The notes beneath the pieces are model-generated. The model was not told the origin of the DNA, searched no databases, and saw only the letters and a list, made by a program, of their open reading frames with translations. A stretch of DNA of 64,000 nt, from the NCBI GenBank assembly GCA_900551115.1, contig URUY01000005.1, positions 1-64,000 of the forward strand. Direction: 5' to 3'. The stretch's first letter is position 1; each line of letters starts with the position of its first letter. The stretch is from an uncultured Lachnospiraceae bacterium. GTDB lineage: Bacteria > Bacillota > Clostridia > Lachnospirales > Lachnospiraceae. Made by a program: the position numbers and the translations under genes. Below are positions 1 to 7,822 of this stretch, one piece after another.

Positions 1-1
1 A

Positions 2-319
2 GACGGAAAACTCATGGGGCATACAACACCTTATCAGTATTTCACAAAGCATTTATACCGTTATAATGAGTGGGTGCAAAATAATCCAGACAAAGCAAAG
101 ACCGAGGGATTAGAGGAATTGCCGATTATTCCACTTCATGGATTGAGACATTCCTGTGCTACTCTGCTGAATTATCTGGAAATCAACATCATTGAAATAT
201 CAAAGACATTAGGACATTCAACCTGTTCAACCACAATGAATATCTACGCTCACAGCTTTGAGGAACAGCAAGAGGAAGTTGCAACAAAGGTAAATGAGTT
301 CTTGCGATTGAACGCATAA
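2..319 (+). CDS. Tyrosine recombinase (phage/ICE integrase), C-terminal part only
   Basis: The open reading frame enters from outside the window, so only the last ~105 residues are seen. They carry the end of the catalytic domain of a tyrosine recombinase: HGLRHS with the second catalytic Arg, then LGHST with the following His, and the nucleophile Tyr in MNIYAH. The charged tail after it is typical of Tn916/phage-type integrases of Firmicutes. It suggests that the AT-rich genes that follow belong to, or were carried in by, an integrated element. A hairpin directly after the stop ends the transcript. The family call is firm; the type of element is not visible. Confidence 0.9.
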   Translation, partial: DGKLMGHTTPYQYFTKHLYRYNEWVQNNPDKAKTEGLEELPIIPLHGLRHSCATLLNYLEINIIEISKTLGHSTCSTTMNIYAHSFEEQQEEVATKVNEFLRLNA

Positions 320-323
320 ATAA

Positions 324-360
324 TTGAGAGCCAGAGGACAAAATCCAAAGGCTCTCATTT
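324..360 (+). terminator. Hairpin terminator, probably bidirectional
   Basis: GAGAGCC (326-332) pairs with GGCTCTC (350-356), followed by ATTT. It lies between the convergent integrase (+) and the small ribbon-helix-helix gene (-), so it can serve both. The T-run is short, hence moderate confidence. Confidence 0.6.
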
Positions 361-365
361 AGTCA

Positions 366-545
366 TCATTCATCTTTCAATTCCATGTGGTCTAAAGCAT
401 ATTGTAAAGCCATGCTGATAAGTTCATTACGGGAACGATTTGTTTTCGCTGCTAAATCGTTATATTCCTCTTGCAAGGCTCTATCTATGCGTATCGTCAT
501 TGTGACAGATTTATCTTCTTTAGGTGTCACGATAAATTTCTCCAT
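366..545 (-). CDS. Small ribbon-helix-helix (CopG/Arc-like) DNA-binding protein
   Basis: This 59-residue reading frame begins MEKFIVTPKEDKSVTMTIRI and continues as an amphipathic helical segment with the sequence NRSRNELISMAL. That is the pattern of a ribbon-helix-helix fold: a short beta strand of alternating residues (VTMTIRID) and then two helices. A GGAGG ribosome site precedes the ATG at normal spacing. Such proteins act as dimeric transcriptional repressors, or as antitoxins, and are common next to integrases in mobile elements. No toxin gene lies next to it, so a regulatory role within the element is more likely. The gene is too short for many ORF callers. Confidence 0.8.
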   Translation of the reverse strand: MEKFIVTPKEDKSVTMTIRIDRALQEEYNDLAAKTNRSRNELISMALQYALDHMELKDE

Positions 546-693
546 AATGCAAATCCTCCATTGGTTTTGATTACATTATAGTATTGACAAGTGCCTCGAA
601 ACTATGACACAATAGTGAGTTGATTTTATACTGTACTTTTGTGTTACACTCTGCTATAATGCTAATATCAATCAAACTTGGAGGTATGGCATT

Positions 694-1218
694 ATGAAAG
701 ATAAAGCAACCAAAAGCAATGGCAAGAAACCTATTTTCAAGAAGTGGTGGTTTTGGGTAATAATTGTTGTTATTCTGGCCGCTATCTTTGGAAACACAGG
801 AGCAAAGGACGGCGTTGAGGACGGAGCAAAAGACGCAATCAATTCAACTGAACAACAGTCAGATAAAACACAGGACGAAAGCACAGCCAAAGACGATATT
901 TCCTTTGTAGTTACCAATGTTCCTAATGATGTTACTGGGAATTGGAGAATTGCTACAATCGCAGAAAATATCGAAATGCAAGACTACGCATTGGATTACT
1001 ACAAAGAATATTTCAAGAGTGATGATGAAATCCATGCAATAGTCAACTTCAATTACAAGACAACGACAAAAATCTCTGTTATGGGAAATCTATTAGATGT
1101 ATCTGTGTATGAATATGTTGACAAAGAAGAACATGATGCAAAATTGCTTTTCAGCGGTATGCTTCTTAAAGAATACCATGTAAACAAAGATACTGGTGAA
1201 ATAGAAGAAATACAGTAA
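694..1218 (+). CDS. Hypothetical membrane-anchored extracytoplasmic protein
   Basis: The 174-residue protein has a basic N-terminus and then one hydrophobic segment (about residues 20-36, WWFWVIIVVILAAIFG). An acidic Asp/Glu/Lys/Thr-rich linker and a ~100-residue soluble domain follow. The topology is an N-terminal anchor with the rest outside the cell. The domain is not one I can name; single-anchor proteins of this kind with a linker are frequent in Gram-positive mobile elements. GGAGG precedes the ATG, an extended -10 (TGCTATAAT, about 650-658) lies upstream, and a strong terminator follows. Function unknown. Confidence 0.75.
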   Translation: MKDKATKSNGKKPIFKKWWFWVIIVVILAAIFGNTGAKDGVEDGAKDAINSTEQQSDKTQDESTAKDDISFVVTNVPNDVTGNWRIATIAENIEMQDYALDYYKEYFKSDDEIHAIVNFNYKTTTKISVMGNLLDVSVYEYVDKEEHDAKLLFSGMLLKEYHVNKDTGEIEEIQ

Positions 1219-1223
1219 AAACG

Positions 1224-1262
1224 AAAGCCTTGACCACGAATGAATGGTTAAGGCTTTTCTTT
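1224..1262 (+). terminator. Rho-independent terminator
   Basis: AAAGCCTT(G)ACCA pairs with TGGTTAAGGCTTT and is followed by TCTTT, directly after the stop of the membrane-anchored protein. Confidence 0.8.
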
Positions 1263-1389
1263 ATACTATCGTAATACTAAACTTACGGAGTGCTGTGGAG
1301 TGATAGGCCGAGTTAGGGAAAGTAGAAATCCCAAAAAGGTAATACGGGTATCACTTAGGGAGAGTTATGGAGAGATACGGCGAGTGCCT

Positions 1390-1520
1390 GTTAATCTTTT
1401 AAGAATTAAATTTGACTTCAATAATTCATACAAATATTTACCTGAACGCCAATCTGTTTTAGCAATTTGTTCTAACCAATAATCTTGGTTGTCACTTTCA
1501 AAAAAGTCTACGATTTTCAT
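1390..1520 (-). pseudogene. GNAT acetyltransferase, N-terminal fragment
   Basis: Reading the minus strand from the ATG at 1520 gives MKIVDFFESDNQDYWLEQIA and then a segment ending near YLYELLKSN. I recognise this as the N-terminus of a Firmicute GNAT acetyltransferase group. After about 38 residues the similarity pattern ends in a sequence unlike a GNAT, and a stop comes soon after. The ATG overlaps the stop of the upstream gene (ATGA at 1517-1520), so the two were once translationally coupled. The break probably marks a recombination or element boundary near position 1390-1405. The exact end of homology cannot be set without an alignment. Confidence 0.6.
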
Positions 1521-2065
1521 TTTATCAGGTATTCCTCTGTAATATATTTATCTGTCCAAAGCTGAGCTTCTATATAATGCATACCTGTTGATTTCATAAA
1601 AGCATCAAAATTGTTATCATACTTCAGTAGTTGCTCTTTTATATCTTCCATTGTCAATAATTTTACACTTCCGCATTTCTTATATTCAGCCCCACTATCC
1701 CCTATTGTAAAACTAATATGACAAGGCAGAATATCATATAAATGCAACTTTGATTCTATTCCTTTCCCAAACCAATTAAAAAGATAATTGCTTCCTTCTA
1801 CTACAAAAGAAAGTGGATGTTTTTCTTCCGGCATACCGCCTAATTCAATAAATTTTGAATACAAATATTCATCCTGTTTTTTACGCAATGAATAATAATT
1901 TTCAAAATCTGCAAATCGATAAAAGGCTGTAGTTTCAGGATGTGATTCCGCAAACACGGTAGCCAATGCAAATGCTTGTTTTTGAGGAAGCCTCATTATA
2001 TTCATTAATGGAATACAATCCGGATAACAATAATTCACAAGAATCAGTTTATCAAATGTCTGCAT
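1517..2065 (-). CDS. Conserved hypothetical protein, 182 aa
   Basis: A soluble, aromatic-rich protein with no signal peptide or membrane segment and no motif I can assign. It starts MQTFDKLILVNYCYPDCIPL. It is the first gene of a two-gene unit: its TGA overlaps the ATG of the broken acetyltransferase downstream, which implies the pair once acted together. It is AT-rich, like the rest of the island. The start is the first ATG; no strong ribosome site is obvious, so a slightly different start is possible. No function is assigned. Confidence 0.65.
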   Translation of the reverse strand: MQTFDKLILVNYCYPDCIPLMNIMRLPQKQAFALATVFAESHPETTAFYRFADFENYYSLRKKQDEYLYSKFIELGGMPEEKHPLSFVVEGSNYLFNWFGKGIESKLHLYDILPCHISFTIGDSGAEYKKCGSVKLLTMEDIKEQLLKYDNNFDAFMKSTGMHYIEAQLWTDKYITEEYLIK

Positions 2066-2346
2066 TCATACCCTCCGCCAACTTCATATTTGTACATCTT
2101 GCATGATAAGTTGCTTTTGTTCTCCGGTTTTTAATCGTTAAAACCTTTAATTTCGACATAACTATCCCTCTTTTTCAACTCGGTCAATTAAGGTTACTAA
2201 ATTGCTTAGCATCAATATTTTATCATAATACGGTCATTCTGCATATATTGTTTGCATCTTTTACTTGTCCCTTTTATAATGCTTGTAAAGAAAGATAATG
2301 CAAAAATATCGGTTGACAACAAATCAGAATTAGGAGAATCATAATA

Positions 2347-2769
2347 ATGAATTTTTCAATCAAAGAGTATAACTGCTATCACGAATCAGAAATCCTTAAA
2401 TTATATGAAAGCGTAGGTTGGACAAACTATACAACCAATCCTGCAATGCTCAAAAATGCTTATCACAATTCATTAAAGATATTCGGCGCTTACGATAATG
2501 AAAAATTACTCGGTATTATCCGGGTTGTAGGCGATGGTTATTCTATCGTCTACATTCAAGATATACTTGTATTGCCTGAATATCAACGAATGGGCATTGG
2601 CAAAGCACTATTAGAAAAAATATTAGATGAATTTAAAAATGTTTATCAAAAAGCTTTAATGACTGATAACACAGAAAAGACCCTTGGATTTTACAAGTCT
2701 TTGGGGTTCCATATGGATACAGAGGTTGCGTGCAGAGCTTTTATAAAATGGACAATACCTGAAGTGTAA
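2347..2769 (+). CDS. GNAT family N-acetyltransferase
   Basis: This complete 140-residue GNAT domain should transfer an acetyl group from acetyl-CoA to an unidentified amine. Strand beta-4 (YIQDILVLPEYQ) is followed by the acetyl-CoA pyrophosphate-binding loop RMGIGKALL, matching the Q/R-x-x-G-x-G/A motif. The C-terminal part has the usual TLGFYKSLGF segment. A ribosome site (AGGAG) sits eight to nine bases before the ATG. The CPBP-protease remnant begins about 50 bp after its stop and may have been cotranscribed. Substrate cannot be inferred; proteins of this sub-type act on small molecules or protein N-termini. Confidence 0.88.
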   Translation: MNFSIKEYNCYHESEILKLYESVGWTNYTTNPAMLKNAYHNSLKIFGAYDNEKLLGIIRVVGDGYSIVYIQDILVLPEYQRMGIGKALLEKILDEFKNVYQKALMTDNTEKTLGFYKSLGFHMDTEVACRAFIKWTIPEV

Positions 2770-2817
2770 AGGATGAATCTAAAAAATTTACAACACAAAA
2801 GAAAAAAGGAAAGACAT

Positions 2818-3279
2818 ATGATTAAAAAGATAAAAGAAACTATAATCTACATATTGCTTTGCTCCTTTTTACCTATGGCTTTTGCACTTATTATTACAAA
2901 AATAACAAAAGAAGGATGGAACAATTTAGGTATCGCTTTTCATCTTAAGAGTTCCTGGAATATGTATTTATTATCAATACTAAGTACCGTTATATTGGTT
3001 TACTTATCATACCCTCTTATGATACTTTGCTTTCCGAATCAGGTAACTACCTCATTTTCTCTTGAAAATATTTCACAAATATGTCTTATGGCCTTGCTCG
3101 GAACAGCATGCCTGATAGAATGTCTGGGCGAGAAATTAGGTTGGATTGGCTATTTATTTACAAGCTTAGAAGGGATAATGGGAACAGTAGCTTCGTGTGT
3201 TGCGCCTGGAATTATCAGAGGTGTTTATCACATCGGAGTACCGGTCCTTATGGAGTATCCGACACCAATAATTCTATGA
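2818..3279 (+). pseudogene. CPBP intramembrane protease, C-terminally truncated
   Basis: The frame starting MIKKIKETIIYILLCSFLPM has several hydrophobic segments and the first CPBP (Abi/CAAX protease-like) motif, ECLGEKLGWIGYLF, where the usual pair of glutamates reads E-K. It then has the second motif, GIIRGVYHIGVPVL, with its metal-binding His. It stops nine residues later, whereas intact family members continue for about 60-80 residues with another transmembrane helix and a further motif. The altered EE motif and the early stop suggest a decayed gene. I chose the ATG at 2818, after the CATATG, over an upstream one because the longer start adds only a charged leader. Confidence 0.6.
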
Positions 3280-3339
3280 TTCCGGCTGCTCTGTTTGGCG
3301 GATTGGGATTGCGGCGGATGGTTAAGCTGAAAATGGTTG

Positions 3340-4179
3340 TTAAATTTTCCTTAATCGGGCGAACAGAATAAATGCAGTCACAATAAACCCTATTCCACCG
3401 ATAATTCCAATTAAATCAGGTCCGATAAACAAGTTCGGTTCTTTACTCATAAAGAGATTTGATGGTTTATACAAATCAATTCCATTTACCGCAGCATGAA
3501 AGAATACAGAACACCATATGGAATTTGTCTTATAGAATAAAAATGATTCTATAATACCCAAAACTACACATAAAAGAATCATTGCAATAACTCCTAAAAA
3601 AGGATTCCATGTGCCATAATTAAAACCCATTACAATAATTGGGCTATGCCAAATCCCCCATATAATCCCATTTATAATCACTGCTTTTTGTTTGGAAAAT
3701 TTTTCACTTAATTTAGGCAAAAGATATCCTCGCCACACAAATTCCTCTCCAAAACATTGCACAATCCCCATAATCGGATTTACCACAATTGCTAACGGTA
3801 TGGTTACAAGAAGGCTTTTTATATATGCATCCATAGCTTCAGCACCTGACTCAATTGCAAACGCAGAGCCTTGCAAATCGTAATCATTTCTAAATATTAG
3901 AAAATATAATATTGCACCTGCATATGCAACAACCGGGGTTAAAAAATAAGCCGAAAGATAATATTTTTCATTTCCTTTAAAATTGGGTTTTATATATAAA
4001 TTTTTAAAGCCTTCTTTCGTAATCAGTCTGGTTAAAATAACACTAACAGTTGGAGTACACATAAGTAATGTTAAAAAGTGTGAATTTCTATTAAAATAGT
4101 ACAAGACCGTAAAGACTATCAGGAATACTAATGTAAATATTCCAAATATCATTACTCTTTTATTTTCCTTCCACTTCAT
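3340..4179 (-). CDS. CPBP family intramembrane metalloprotease
   Basis: This 279-residue polytopic membrane protein carries all hallmarks of the CPBP (CAAX protease/bacteriocin-processing) family: FGEEFVWRGYL (motif 1, the EE pair plus Arg), GIIWGIWHSPII (motif 2, His) and SVFFHAAVNG (motif 3, His). These residues form the metal site within the membrane. It is the last gene of a three-gene unit behind an ECF sigma factor and its anti-sigma factor, with only 10 bp to the anti-sigma stop. The plausible but unproven inference is that it takes part in release of the sigma factor or protects against a membrane-active peptide. Confidence 0.88.
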   Translation of the reverse strand: MKWKENKRVMIFGIFTLVFLIVFTVLYYFNRNSHFLTLLMCTPTVSVILTRLITKEGFKNLYIKPNFKGNEKYYLSAYFLTPVVAYAGAILYFLIFRNDYDLQGSAFAIESGAEAMDAYIKSLLVTIPLAIVVNPIMGIVQCFGEEFVWRGYLLPKLSEKFSKQKAVIINGIIWGIWHSPIIVMGFNYGTWNPFLGVIAMILLCVVLGIIESFLFYKTNSIWCSVFFHAAVNGIDLYKPSNLFMSKEPNLFIGPDLIGIIGGIGFIVTAFILFARLRKI

Positions 4180-4189
4180 TTTTCCTCTT

Positions 4190-5164
4190 TTACTCCTGCG
4201 TTTTTTTCACGAATCCTATAATGGCAAATACCACTGAAAGTGCCACGCCCATTATAATAAGACACCATCCCACATTCCCGTTATTGGAGTATGCATTCCA
4301 GTTTGCAAAATCAGCCGTTGCTAAACTGATTCTTTCAAACTCTCCCAAGGAGAGTGCTACCACATCATTCACAAATCCAAGTAATAAGCCACTTATCAGA
4401 CTTGCAAAAGATGCACGAAATATTTTGGAAATCGGGACATATCTCATGATTAATAAAATCGCCCAAGGCAGTACCAGGCAATACGTTGTAATCGGAACAG
4501 CCACGCTAAAAAAGCCGGAAACCTTTGAATATATGCCGGCAGCTGCTATGATACCATAAACCGCTATACTATCCACAGCTATCGTAATCAACGCCTTATG
4601 ATTTCTTATGCTCTCCGGCAATGAAATATGGCGGATAACATATGGCATAAAACAAATAAGCAATCCTGCGACTGTAGGAACAACGGCTATATAAAACCAA
4701 TTTCCACCACTATAAATACAGATAGTTCCCAATAAAGCAACTAAGGATATGGTAAATGCGCCAAGCGTCCAAGGTAATTTATTATTATTTACCAGCAAGG
4801 GAACAACTGTTACTGACGCAAAAACCATAAGTGATGTCAGCACGATAAAAAACCAATCTAAAGCATGCCCAACTGCAATATTACAAATCAGGCACACAAT
4901 AGTCGGAATCATCAAAAAAGCTGCCGTAAACAATCCAACTACTGTACTTCTTTTCTTTTCTTTCTTCCTATGTGTCGCAATCACCCGATTACTCTCTCCG
5001 GATAATTCTTGTATTACAGATTGATTGCCAAGCGCATCGAGCTGCGCTTTACAGCTTTGGCATTCCGCCACATGCACATCGACAGCTTCTTTGCTCTTTG
5101 CACTGCAAACATTATCTATATACAACGGCAAAAGGTCTTGAATAACTTCACAATCAAATTTCAT
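4190..5164 (-). CDS. Zinc-finger anti-sigma factor, multi-pass membrane protein
   Basis: The N-terminal ~45 residues match the anti-sigma zinc-finger (zf-HC2) pattern. CEVIQDLLPLYIDNVCS is followed by HVAECQSC, the H-x3-C-x2-C zinc site that binds a cognate ECF sigma factor. The rest of the 324 residues holds about seven to eight hydrophobic segments and ends in a short cytoplasmic tail. It starts 12 bp after the sigma gene ends, in the classical sigma/anti-sigma order. The large membrane domain is bigger than in RsiW-type proteins and resembles the clostridial DUF-containing anti-sigma factors that sense membrane stress. The role is a strong inference from motif and context. Confidence 0.85.
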   Translation of the reverse strand: MKFDCEVIQDLLPLYIDNVCSAKSKEAVDVHVAECQSCKAQLDALGNQSVIQELSGESNRVIATHRKKEKKRSTVVGLFTAAFLMIPTIVCLICNIAVGHALDWFFIVLTSLMVFASVTVVPLLVNNNKLPWTLGAFTISLVALLGTICIYSGGNWFYIAVVPTVAGLLICFMPYVIRHISLPESIRNHKALITIAVDSIAVYGIIAAAGIYSKVSGFFSVAVPITTYCLVLPWAILLIMRYVPISKIFRASFASLISGLLLGFVNDVVALSLGEFERISLATADFANWNAYSNNGNVGWCLIIMGVALSVVFAIIGFVKKTQE

Positions 5165-5176
5165 AATTTCTCCCTC

Positions 5177-5644
5177 CTATTGCATTTTTTCCTGCAATTT
5201 CAAACGTGCCCTATGATAGGTCACACGCGCCCACGACTCAGTTTTTTTGAAAATCTTTCCTATATCTGCAAAAGATAATTCACCAAAAACCCGGAGTTGA
5301 AATACTTCTTTATATGGTTCATCCATACTATGTAAATGCTCATGGATTCTAAAAATGGTTTCCTTATTTTCAATGTCTTGCAAAAAATTTATTTCAGAAG
5401 GTATATCTTCAGCCAGAGTGTCCCGTTTATTATGTCTTTTAAGAACATCATACGCCGTATTTTTCGCAATAGCGCAAAGCCATGTATACTCACTTGCTTT
5501 ACCTTCAAACTGCTTATTTGTTTTTAACGCCTTGAAAAATGTTTCCTGCGTAATTTCTTCTGCCAAATCCGGATTTTTGACAATCATAAAAACAAAAGAA
5601 TATATTTTCATAAAATAAGCATTGTACAACTTTTCAAAATCCAC
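5177..5644 (-). CDS. ECF-subfamily RNA polymerase sigma factor
   Basis: At 155 residues this has the size of an ECF sigma factor. Region 2 runs from LYNAYFMKIYSFVFMIVKNP through DLAEEITQETFFKAL and EYTWLCAIAKN. Region 4 is the C-terminal helix-turn-helix, FQLRVFGELSFADIGKIFKK and onward to YHRARLKL. It begins with GTG behind a very good ribosome site (AAGGAGGTGA). An ECF-type promoter lies just upstream (see 5678-5706), so the operon is probably autoregulated. It heads the operon sigma, anti-sigma, CPBP protease. Confidence 0.93.
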   Translation of the reverse strand: MDFEKLYNAYFMKIYSFVFMIVKNPDLAEEITQETFFKALKTNKQFEGKASEYTWLCAIAKNTAYDVLKRHNKRDTLAEDIPSEINFLQDIENKETIFRIHEHLHSMDEPYKEVFQLRVFGELSFADIGKIFKKTESWARVTYHRARLKLQEKMQ

Positions 5645-5677
5645 AAATATTTCACCTCCTTTTGCGATTTCTGTTAT

Positions 5678-5706
5678 TTAGACTTGCGAATTTTCATTTC
5701 GTTACA
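5678..5706 (-). promoter_or_regulatory. ECF-type autoregulatory promoter
   Basis: On the minus strand TGTAAC (-35) is followed after 17 bases by GTCTAA (-10), about 30 bases before the sigma gene start. An AAC-containing -35 and a GTC-containing -10 are typical of ECF sigma factors rather than SigA. The call is by eye. Confidence 0.55.
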
Positions 5707-5838
5707 AAATTTTTATATTTTTATCGTACCAATATATTTTATCATCTGCCGAAAATTCATTCTCGCTAAATACAAAGCCCGTAGAAAGAGGCTTTTGCAC
5801 CTTTGTATCTAAAAGTGTAACTGAAATGTAACCAACTT

Positions 5839-5870
5839 ACAAGGAGTATTGAATGTTCAATACTCCTTGT
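5839..5870. repeat. Perfect 15-bp inverted repeat with 2-nt loop
   Basis: ACAAGGAGTATTGAA and TTCAATACTCCTTGT flank a TG dinucleotide. The 281-bp gap between the divergent sigma gene and the kinase-like gene holds this palindrome and, close to the sigma gene, the ECF promoter. There is no T-run directly behind it, so it is not an obvious terminator; it could be an operator or the end of a small mobile sequence. Confidence 0.75.
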
Positions 5871-5925
5871 GCTATTATGTTCATGGTAACGAATTAAAAG
5901 TTATAGAGGAGTTTTATAGGAAATT

Positions 5926-6444
5926 ATGAAAAAGAAAATATTAGTGCTTGTATGTGCGGCTTGTGGAATTGGAAAATCTACATTAATAGACTATTTACGT
6001 GATAATAATCTAATTAATGGTTTTTGTGCTGTTGATACGGATGAAGTCGGATTGAATTGGTGGGATTATGCAGATACTGATAATCCTGACCTATATACAA
6101 CGGACTCAATTAAGGAAGCCATTAAAATGTCAAAAGAGAATCATTTGCTATTTGGAAGTTGTTTAAATCCGTTGACATTATTTGAAAAGATTGATATTCC
6201 AAGCGAAGTGAAGAATATATATATGATTGCTTTGACGTGTTCACCGGATGAAATTACTAATCGTTTAAAAGTAAGAGACCCAGAGAGAATGTGTAGTGAT
6301 GATGCGTTTATTCAGGCACAGATAAATTATAACGATTGGTTTTTGCGTAATGCAAATAAATTCCAATTACATATAGATAACAGCAATAAGACGGTGCAAG
6401 AAGCAGCAAGTGAAGTAAAAACGTTTTTGGATATGATTTTGTAA
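5926..6444 (+). CDS. P-loop NTPase, small-molecule kinase-like
   Basis: The 172-residue protein opens with a beta strand and Walker A motif, CAACGIGKST. A DTDE motif about 30 residues on fits a Walker B or substrate-binding acid, and near the C-terminus is a lid region with RLKVRDPERM. The layout is that of AAA_33/nucleotide-kinase-like proteins that phosphorylate a small molecule, such as a nucleoside, sugar or antibiotic. The usual GxSGxGKS has a Cys-Gly pair instead. The MFS gene starts 13 bp downstream, which suggests cotranscription. The true substrate is unknown. Confidence 0.75.
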   Translation: MKKKILVLVCAACGIGKSTLIDYLRDNNLINGFCAVDTDEVGLNWWDYADTDNPDLYTTDSIKEAIKMSKENHLLFGSCLNPLTLFEKIDIPSEVKNIYMIALTCSPDEITNRLKVRDPERMCSDDAFIQAQINYNDWFLRNANKFQLHIDNSNKTVQEAASEVKTFLDMIL

Positions 6445-6457
6445 GAGGACAATAATT

Positions 6458-7621
6458 ATGTATACACTATTACTCATTCTAATTTATATTGCTTTTACAA
6501 GCTTAGGCTTGCCGGACTCCTTATTAGGTGCAGGATGGCCTGTGATGCACGAAGCATTCAATGTACCTGTTTCCTATATGGGAATTGTTACAATGGTCAT
6601 TTCGGGATGTACGATTGTTTCAAGCCTGATGTCGGATAAATTAACAAAAAAGCTGACCGCCCCCATCGTAACTGTCATCAGTGTTTTCCTGACAGCAATA
6701 GCTCTGTTTGGCTTTTCGTTTGCAACGGAATTTTGGATGCTGATTGTGCTTGCCATTCCTTACGGACTCGGTGCAGGTGCAATTGATGCCGCACTGAATA
6801 ATTATGTGGCACTCCATTATACCTCCAGGCATATGAGCTGGCTTCATTGCTTTTGGGGCGTTGGCGCAATCATCAGCCCATTTGTGATGAGCTATGCTTT
6901 GACAACATCGGTATGGAATGACGGATACCGCGTTGTATCCTTTATCCAGTTCGGAATCGGTGTTCTTCTTCTGTTAACAATTCCCGTGTGGAAACAAAAT
7001 AAGGTGCAGACAATAGAGAAAAATGCGAAAGCACAAAATAGCATTGGTATTGTAGGTGCGTTAAAAATCAAGGGAGTTCCGTTCCTTTTGCTTGGCTTCC
7101 TCGCATATTGTGCAGCCGAAGCCACTGCAATGGGTTGGGCAAGTACCTATCTTGTGCAGGTCAGAGGTGTTACCGAGGAACGGGCTGCCGCCTTTGCTTC
7201 TCTTGTGTTTATCGGTCTTACGGTTGGTAGATTTATCGGCGGTTTTATAATGGACAAGCTGGGCGACAGAAAAATGATAATTCTCGGAACTGTTATTGCC
7301 GTATGCGGAATTGCAATCCTGTTCCTGCCGTTTGAAAATGAAATCTTTGCAATCAGCGGCTTTATTATTACAGGTCTTGGATATGCCCCCATTTATCCTT
7401 GTATCATCCACGCAACTCCGGAAAATTTCGGTGCAGAAAATTCAGGCGCAATTATTGGTATCCAAATGGCGAGTGCATATGTAGGTTCAACCTTTATGCC
7501 GCCTTTATATGGTCTGCTCGGTAGATTGATTGGCTTTGAAATTATGCCTGTCTACCTGACGCTATTCGTTGTTTTTATGATAATTATGATAGAAAAAACC
7601 TTCCGAATCACAAAAAAATAA
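6458..7621 (+). CDS. MFS transporter
   Basis: The 387-residue protein has twelve hydrophobic segments in two halves, typical of the major facilitator superfamily. After helix 2 comes SDKLTKKL, where the family's loop 2-3 motif is expected. The corresponding loop in the second half is GGFIMDKLGDRKMI. The first helix region (TSLGLPDSLLGAGWP) and the pattern LGAGAIDAALNNYVA resemble the FucP/YfkF-like group, which often moves sugars or drugs. It follows the P-loop kinase-like gene by 13 bp. Substrate not predictable from sequence alone. Confidence 0.88.
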   Translation: MYTLLLILIYIAFTSLGLPDSLLGAGWPVMHEAFNVPVSYMGIVTMVISGCTIVSSLMSDKLTKKLTAPIVTVISVFLTAIALFGFSFATEFWMLIVLAIPYGLGAGAIDAALNNYVALHYTSRHMSWLHCFWGVGAIISPFVMSYALTTSVWNDGYRVVSFIQFGIGVLLLLTIPVWKQNKVQTIEKNAKAQNSIGIVGALKIKGVPFLLLGFLAYCAAEATAMGWASTYLVQVRGVTEERAAAFASLVFIGLTVGRFIGGFIMDKLGDRKMIILGTVIAVCGIAILFLPFENEIFAISGFIITGLGYAPIYPCIIHATPENFGAENSGAIIGIQMASAYVGSTFMPPLYGLLGRLIGFEIMPVYLTLFVVFMIIMIEKTFRITKK

Positions 7622-7624
7622 TTT

Positions 7625-7777
7625 ATGGGGGGAAAGATATTATTCACAATTAACGAAGAGAATATCGCCTCTATTCATGTATGCGAAAAATTGGGTGGAA
7701 AATTAGAAGATACAATAGTAGCATATAATGAAGCAGAAGGTCATCACTTATTAAGGCGTTATTGGATTGCATTGTGA
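7625..7777 (+). pseudogene. GNAT acetyltransferase, C-terminal fragment
   Basis: A 50-codon frame reads MGGKILFTINEENIASIHVC and then EKLGGKLEDTIVAYN, ending LLRRYWIAL. This is the characteristic C-terminal end of a GNAT acetyltransferase (N-x-A-S-x-x-x-x-E-K-x-G-G, then a final R-R-Y-W-I). The whole acetyl-CoA-binding part is missing. It starts directly after the MFS stop, so a deletion probably fused the MFS operon to this remnant. Together with 1390-1520 it shows that acetyltransferase genes have repeatedly decayed in this island. Confidence 0.7.
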
Positions 7778-7822
7778 TGAACAAATCCCAAACCCTCGTG
7801 CAAATATGAATTTGTGTGTGGC

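Noticed and set aside
385..570. Plus-strand frame opposite the ribbon-helix-helix gene
   Set aside because: The minus strand has a better protein with a ribosome site; this frame is its antisense shadow.
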